This document shows, one piece after another, positions 62,988 through 64,000 of a DNA stretch of 64,000 nt. The position numbers were made by a program, and so were the translations under genes. A model generated the notes under the pieces. It did not search any database, was not told where the DNA came from, and was given only the letters and a program-made list of their open reading frames with translations. The DNA comes from Nitrospirillum viridazoti CBAmc (lineage in GTDB: Bacteria; Pseudomonadota; Alphaproteobacteria; Azospirillales; Azospirillaceae): positions 466,001 to 530,000 of the forward strand of contig NZ_CP022112.1 in NCBI RefSeq assembly GCF_000730165.1, read 5' to 3'. Every line of letters begins with the position of its first letter. Position 1 is the stretch's first letter.

Positions 62988-64000
62988 TCAATTGCCCCCA
63001 TGGATGAACAAGTGGTCCAGCGCCACCGGCGCCTTGACCCGCTCAATCACCAGCTTGGCCTCAGATGGGGCCAGGTCCCGGCCGTAGCCCGCGCCGATGC
63101 TCTTGCCTTCGTGGCCGAATACCTTGTTGATGATTTCCTCGTGCAGATCGGCCCCGCGAAGCGCCTGCCGGAAGGTGTGCCTCAGCGAGTATGTCACCAG
63201 CCCAGGGGCCTTGAGCCCCACGTTGGCCAAGTAGCGGTTGGACCACTTGCTCCAGTCGTCGGAGCCTTCCGGTCCCTTGACCATGTCCAGACCTCGGCGC
63301 TGTTGGCTTTCCGCCCACTGGCGCAAGCCCATTCGCCACAGATCGGGCAGAACGGGTACCAGGCGCGGCCCGGCCGCTGTCTTGCTGGCGTGCCGGAAGT
63401 CGAAGCATTGGATGCCGCCGACATCGACGAACTCCGCCGGCAGGTCGGCGATTTCCTCGGTTCGAGCGCCGGTGAGCAGCGCGATGGCGAAGAACCAGAA
63501 GGGCTCATCCCGGTGCTGCAGGCGGCCGGGCTGGGAGCGCTTCTTCAGATGGTAGTAGCCCGTGAACAGCGGGCTATCGAACAGCTTGGCCAACTCGTCC
63601 AGTGAGAATGCCCGCCGCTTGTCGCGGCTCATGCGTTCATCCCTGGTTTCGGCGCGGGGCTGGACGCCCTCCGCCGGATTGGCCGTCAGGTATCCGGCGG
63701 AGACCGTCCAAGCAAAATATCCCCTGAGGTGGCCCACCAGCTTCACGATGGTGTCGCGGGACATGGCGTTCCGACCCGCCCGGTTTATCGGGCGGTCGCG
63801 CAGGTGGTCGCAGAACGCTTTGACATCGCCCTTGGTGACGTCGCCCAGCGCCTTGCCCGGGAACAGCTCACCGAACTCGCGGAACGCCTGCTGATGGCTG
63901 GCCATGGTCCCGGCGGCAAGGTCGGGCTTGTCGCGATAAAAGGCGTCCATGTGGGCATCCCAGGGTTCCTGGGGTGATGCTGGGGCTGGAAGCGGTAGCG
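62988..64000 (-). CDS. Tyrosine site-specific recombinase/integrase (5' end outside the window)
   Basis: The frame is open to the window edge, so the start lies beyond 64000; an internal ATG is at 63950. The SAM-like core-binding domain (DLAAGTMASHQQAFREFGEL) is followed by a catalytic domain with the Arg in LLTGARTEEIADL, SLRHTFRQAL (His-x-x-Arg), VFGHEG and the nucleophile Tyr in AGYGRD. Such enzymes integrate islands, often at tRNA genes; no tRNA is present at the gene's 3' end in this window. It marks the right end of an integrated element that probably includes the protease/HNH/RHH module. Confidence 0.9.
   Translation of the reverse strand, partial: LPLPAPASPQEPWDAHMDAFYRDKPDLAAGTMASHQQAFREFGELFPGKALGDVTKGDVKAFCDHLRDRPINRAGRNAMSRDTIVKLVGHLRGYFAWTVSAGYLTANPAEGVQPRAETRDERMSRDKRRAFSLDELAKLFDSPLFTGYYHLKKRSQPGRLQHRDEPFWFFAIALLTGARTEEIADLPAEFVDVGGIQCFDFRHASKTAAGPRLVPVLPDLWRMGLRQWAESQQRRGLDMVKGPEGSDDWSKWSNRYLANVGLKAPGLVTYSLRHTFRQALRGADLHEEIINKVFGHEGKSIGAGYGRDLAPSEAKLVIERVKAPVALDHLFIHGGN

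Overview
The window is GC-rich and carries many alphaproteobacterial-looking genes. The metabolic genes, the NHLP-type leader peptide and the IS66/ISL3 load would fit an Azospirillum/Niveispirillum-like soil or plant-associated alphaproteobacterium, but this is inference from gene style only. About half of the window is ordinary or giant chromosomal sequence (1-26.7 kb). The rest is an accessory region built from insertion sequences, decayed genes and cargo modules.

Layout. 172-5317 is a three-gene operon: acetoacetyl-CoA synthetase-type ligase, MHS-type MFS importer, secreted tannase/feruloyl-esterase-family hydrolase. 5318-6735 holds an IS3 scrap, an intact NHLP-type RiPP precursor (core about WCWYCELSL), an inverted fragment of a second such leader, and a good sigma70-like promoter. 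6736-26682 is one uninterrupted 6648-residue autotransporter adhesin with about 21 repeat modules. 26785-30712 is a transposon scrapyard: IS630 remnant, decayed IS66 copy 1, and pieces of an efflux outer-membrane protein, an integrase, ISAs1, IS66 and an S53 peptidase.

30823-37597 is a tightly overlapping seven-gene operon that looks like an undescribed natural-product cluster: a 98-residue protein of unknown family, a PaaK-like adenylating enzyme, a class II aminoacyl-tRNA-synthetase-like enzyme with no anticodon-binding domain, an MccF-type S66 peptidase (probable self-immunity), an Fe(II)/2-oxoglutarate oxygenase, a second AMP-forming ligase and a P-loop kinase. Adenylation enzymes plus an MccF-like gene suggest an acylated or aminoacyl adenylate-like product, possibly toxic.

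37877-44726 is a nested element: an ISL3-family IS split by two complete IS66-family elements, each with a perfect 8-bp target duplication (GCGTGGTT and GATGTATG). 45097-52571 is a defence-type island: 5-methylcytosine methyltransferase, a 970-residue protein with two GHKL ATPase modules, a receiver-domain protein, a probable EVE-like/HNH nuclease, and a convergent Vsr endonuclease. It resembles the MORC/MutL-ATPase restriction systems but with a built-in phosphorelay-like pair. 53105-57454 is a third IS66 copy broken by a large serine-recombinase element.

58034-64000 holds a lipoprotein, small regulators, and at the right end an integrase-linked module: a soluble FtsH-like AAA+/M41 protease followed by an HNH protein, divergent from a ribbon-helix-helix protein across a promoter with repeated palindromic operators. 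No rRNA, tRNA or CRISPR array was recognised.
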